Below, in pieces: positions 63,500 to 64,000 of a DNA stretch of 64,000 nucleotides. Below the pieces are notes generated by a model. It made no database searches, was not told the origin of the DNA, and saw only the letters and a list, made by a program, of their open reading frames with translations. Numbering within the stretch: position 1 is the first letter of the stretch; each line of letters begins with the position of its first letter. This DNA comes from Carbonactinospora thermoautotrophica (GTDB taxonomy: Bacteria; Actinomycetota; Actinomycetes; Streptomycetales; Carbonactinosporaceae): NCBI RefSeq assembly GCF_001543895.1, contig NZ_JYIJ01000014.1:1-64000 (forward strand). The letters run 5' to 3'. The translations under genes were made by a program, and so were the position numbers.

Positions 63500-64000
63500 A
63501 GGCAGCACGTCTTCACGACTACGCGGAAGGGCGGCTCCGCCTCGACGAGGTCGCGACCCCCACGGTGACCGGTCCGCACGACGTGATCGTCCGCATCGGC
63601 GGAGCCGGGGTGTGCCGTACCGACCTCCACGTCATCGAGAGCGTCTGGAAGGAGACGCTCCAGCCGCGGCTGCCCTACACCCTCGGGCACGAGAACGCGG
63701 GATGGGTCGAGGAGATCGGATCCGCCGTGACGACGGTCCGCCCCGGTGACGCGGTCATCCTGCATCCCCTGGTCACCTGCGGCGTGTGCGCCGGCTGCCG
63801 GCGCGGCGAGGACATGTACTGCGCGAACAGCTCTTTCCCCGGCCTCAACGCCGACGGCGGCTTCGCCGAATACATCCGGACCAACGAGCGGGCCGTCATC
63901 CGTCTCGCGGAACATCTGGAACCGCGCGAGGTCGCGCCGTTCGCGGACGCGGGCATCACCGCGTACCGGGCGGTCAAGAAGGCGGCGTCCCAGCTCACCG
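63496..64000 (+). CDS. Zinc-dependent alcohol dehydrogenase, cut by the window edge
   Basis: The first 168 residues are visible. GroES-like domain: GGAGVCRTDLHVIESVW (catalytic Zn Cys), LGHENAGWVEEIG (His-Glu), and the structural zinc set CGVCAGCRRGEDMYC. The Rossmann part begins at the end. It would oxidise a secondary alcohol (2-propanol in the propane pathway). The remainder lies beyond 64000. Confidence 0.93.
   Translation, partial: MKAARLHDYAEGRLRLDEVATPTVTGPHDVIVRIGGAGVCRTDLHVIESVWKETLQPRLPYTLGHENAGWVEEIGSAVTTVRPGDAVILHPLVTCGVCAGCRRGEDMYCANSSFPGLNADGGFAEYIRTNERAVIRLAEHLEPREVAPFADAGITAYRAVKKAASQLT

Overview
The window is high-GC actinobacterial DNA. It has long ORFs with third-position GC bias, many GTG starts, ATGA/GTGA stop-start overlaps, and families typical of filamentous actinomycetes (SARP regulator, type II polyketide synthase, acyl-CoA carboxylase epsilon subunit, DrrAB exporter). 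No rRNA or tRNA gene and no CRISPR array was seen, and I do not name a species.

Layout. 1-6.45 kb is an insertion-sequence graveyard: an IS256 remnant, an intact IS5-type element, IS701 remnants, a group II intron with a frameshifted maturase, and a frameshifted IS701. 6.6-15.3 kb is ordinary chromosome: a small Cys protein, a broken recombinase-like gene, an anti-sigma-type ATPase, PhoU, a 5'-3' exonuclease, an Xaa-Pro peptidase, an acyl-CoA dehydrogenase, an SDR, a structured intergenic region, Hsp20, a small acidic protein and an integrase-like protein. 15.5-24.65 kb is a lysine catabolism locus: Lrp regulator, lysine 2,3-aminomutase (kamA), 3,5-diaminohexanoate dehydrogenase (kdd), an amidohydrolase, lysine 5,6-aminomutase (kamD, kamE), 3-aminobutyryl-CoA ammonia-lyase (kal) and a MutL-like ATPase. 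25.1-26.9 kb is a MimR/AcoR-like regulator. 26.97-30.8 kb is a nested IS982/IS110/IS630/IS701 stack.

31.07-50.66 kb is a type II polyketide cluster. It has a SARP regulator, SchA/CurD and TcmI cyclase-type proteins, a Rossmann dehydrogenase, an ACMSD-like amidohydrolase, acyl-CoA carboxylase beta and epsilon subunits, a cupin, KS-alpha, KS-beta/CLF, ACP, aromatase, ketoreductase, two ABM monooxygenases, an NmrA reductase, a MarR regulator, a DrrA/DrrB exporter split by an IS110, an O-methyltransferase and two P450s. The run KS, CLF, ACP, ARO, KR, ABM, ABM is like that of pentangular polyphenol clusters such as pradimicin; the product is inferred, not known. An IS5 element sits exactly at the stop codon of the last P450.

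51.6-56.8 kb is a DUF2461 gene followed by decayed DNA, a second identical copy of the IS5-type element, and a secreted DUF1036 protein. 56.9-61.4 kb holds an IclR regulator and a copper-type block (His-rich lipoprotein, YcnI, CopC-CopD fusion, small membrane protein). 61.8-64.0 kb opens an operon of amidohydrolase, DUF59 protein and zinc alcohol dehydrogenase, like the genes that follow propane/acetone monooxygenases; the monooxygenase itself is not in view.

The lysine locus would convert lysine to beta-lysine, then 3,5-diaminohexanoate, then 3-keto-5-aminohexanoate, and after a cleavage step not encoded here (Kce), to crotonyl-CoA. The polyketide cluster makes, cyclises, oxidises, methylates and exports an aromatic product. 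Its malonyl-CoA is probably supplied in part by its own carboxylase subunits.
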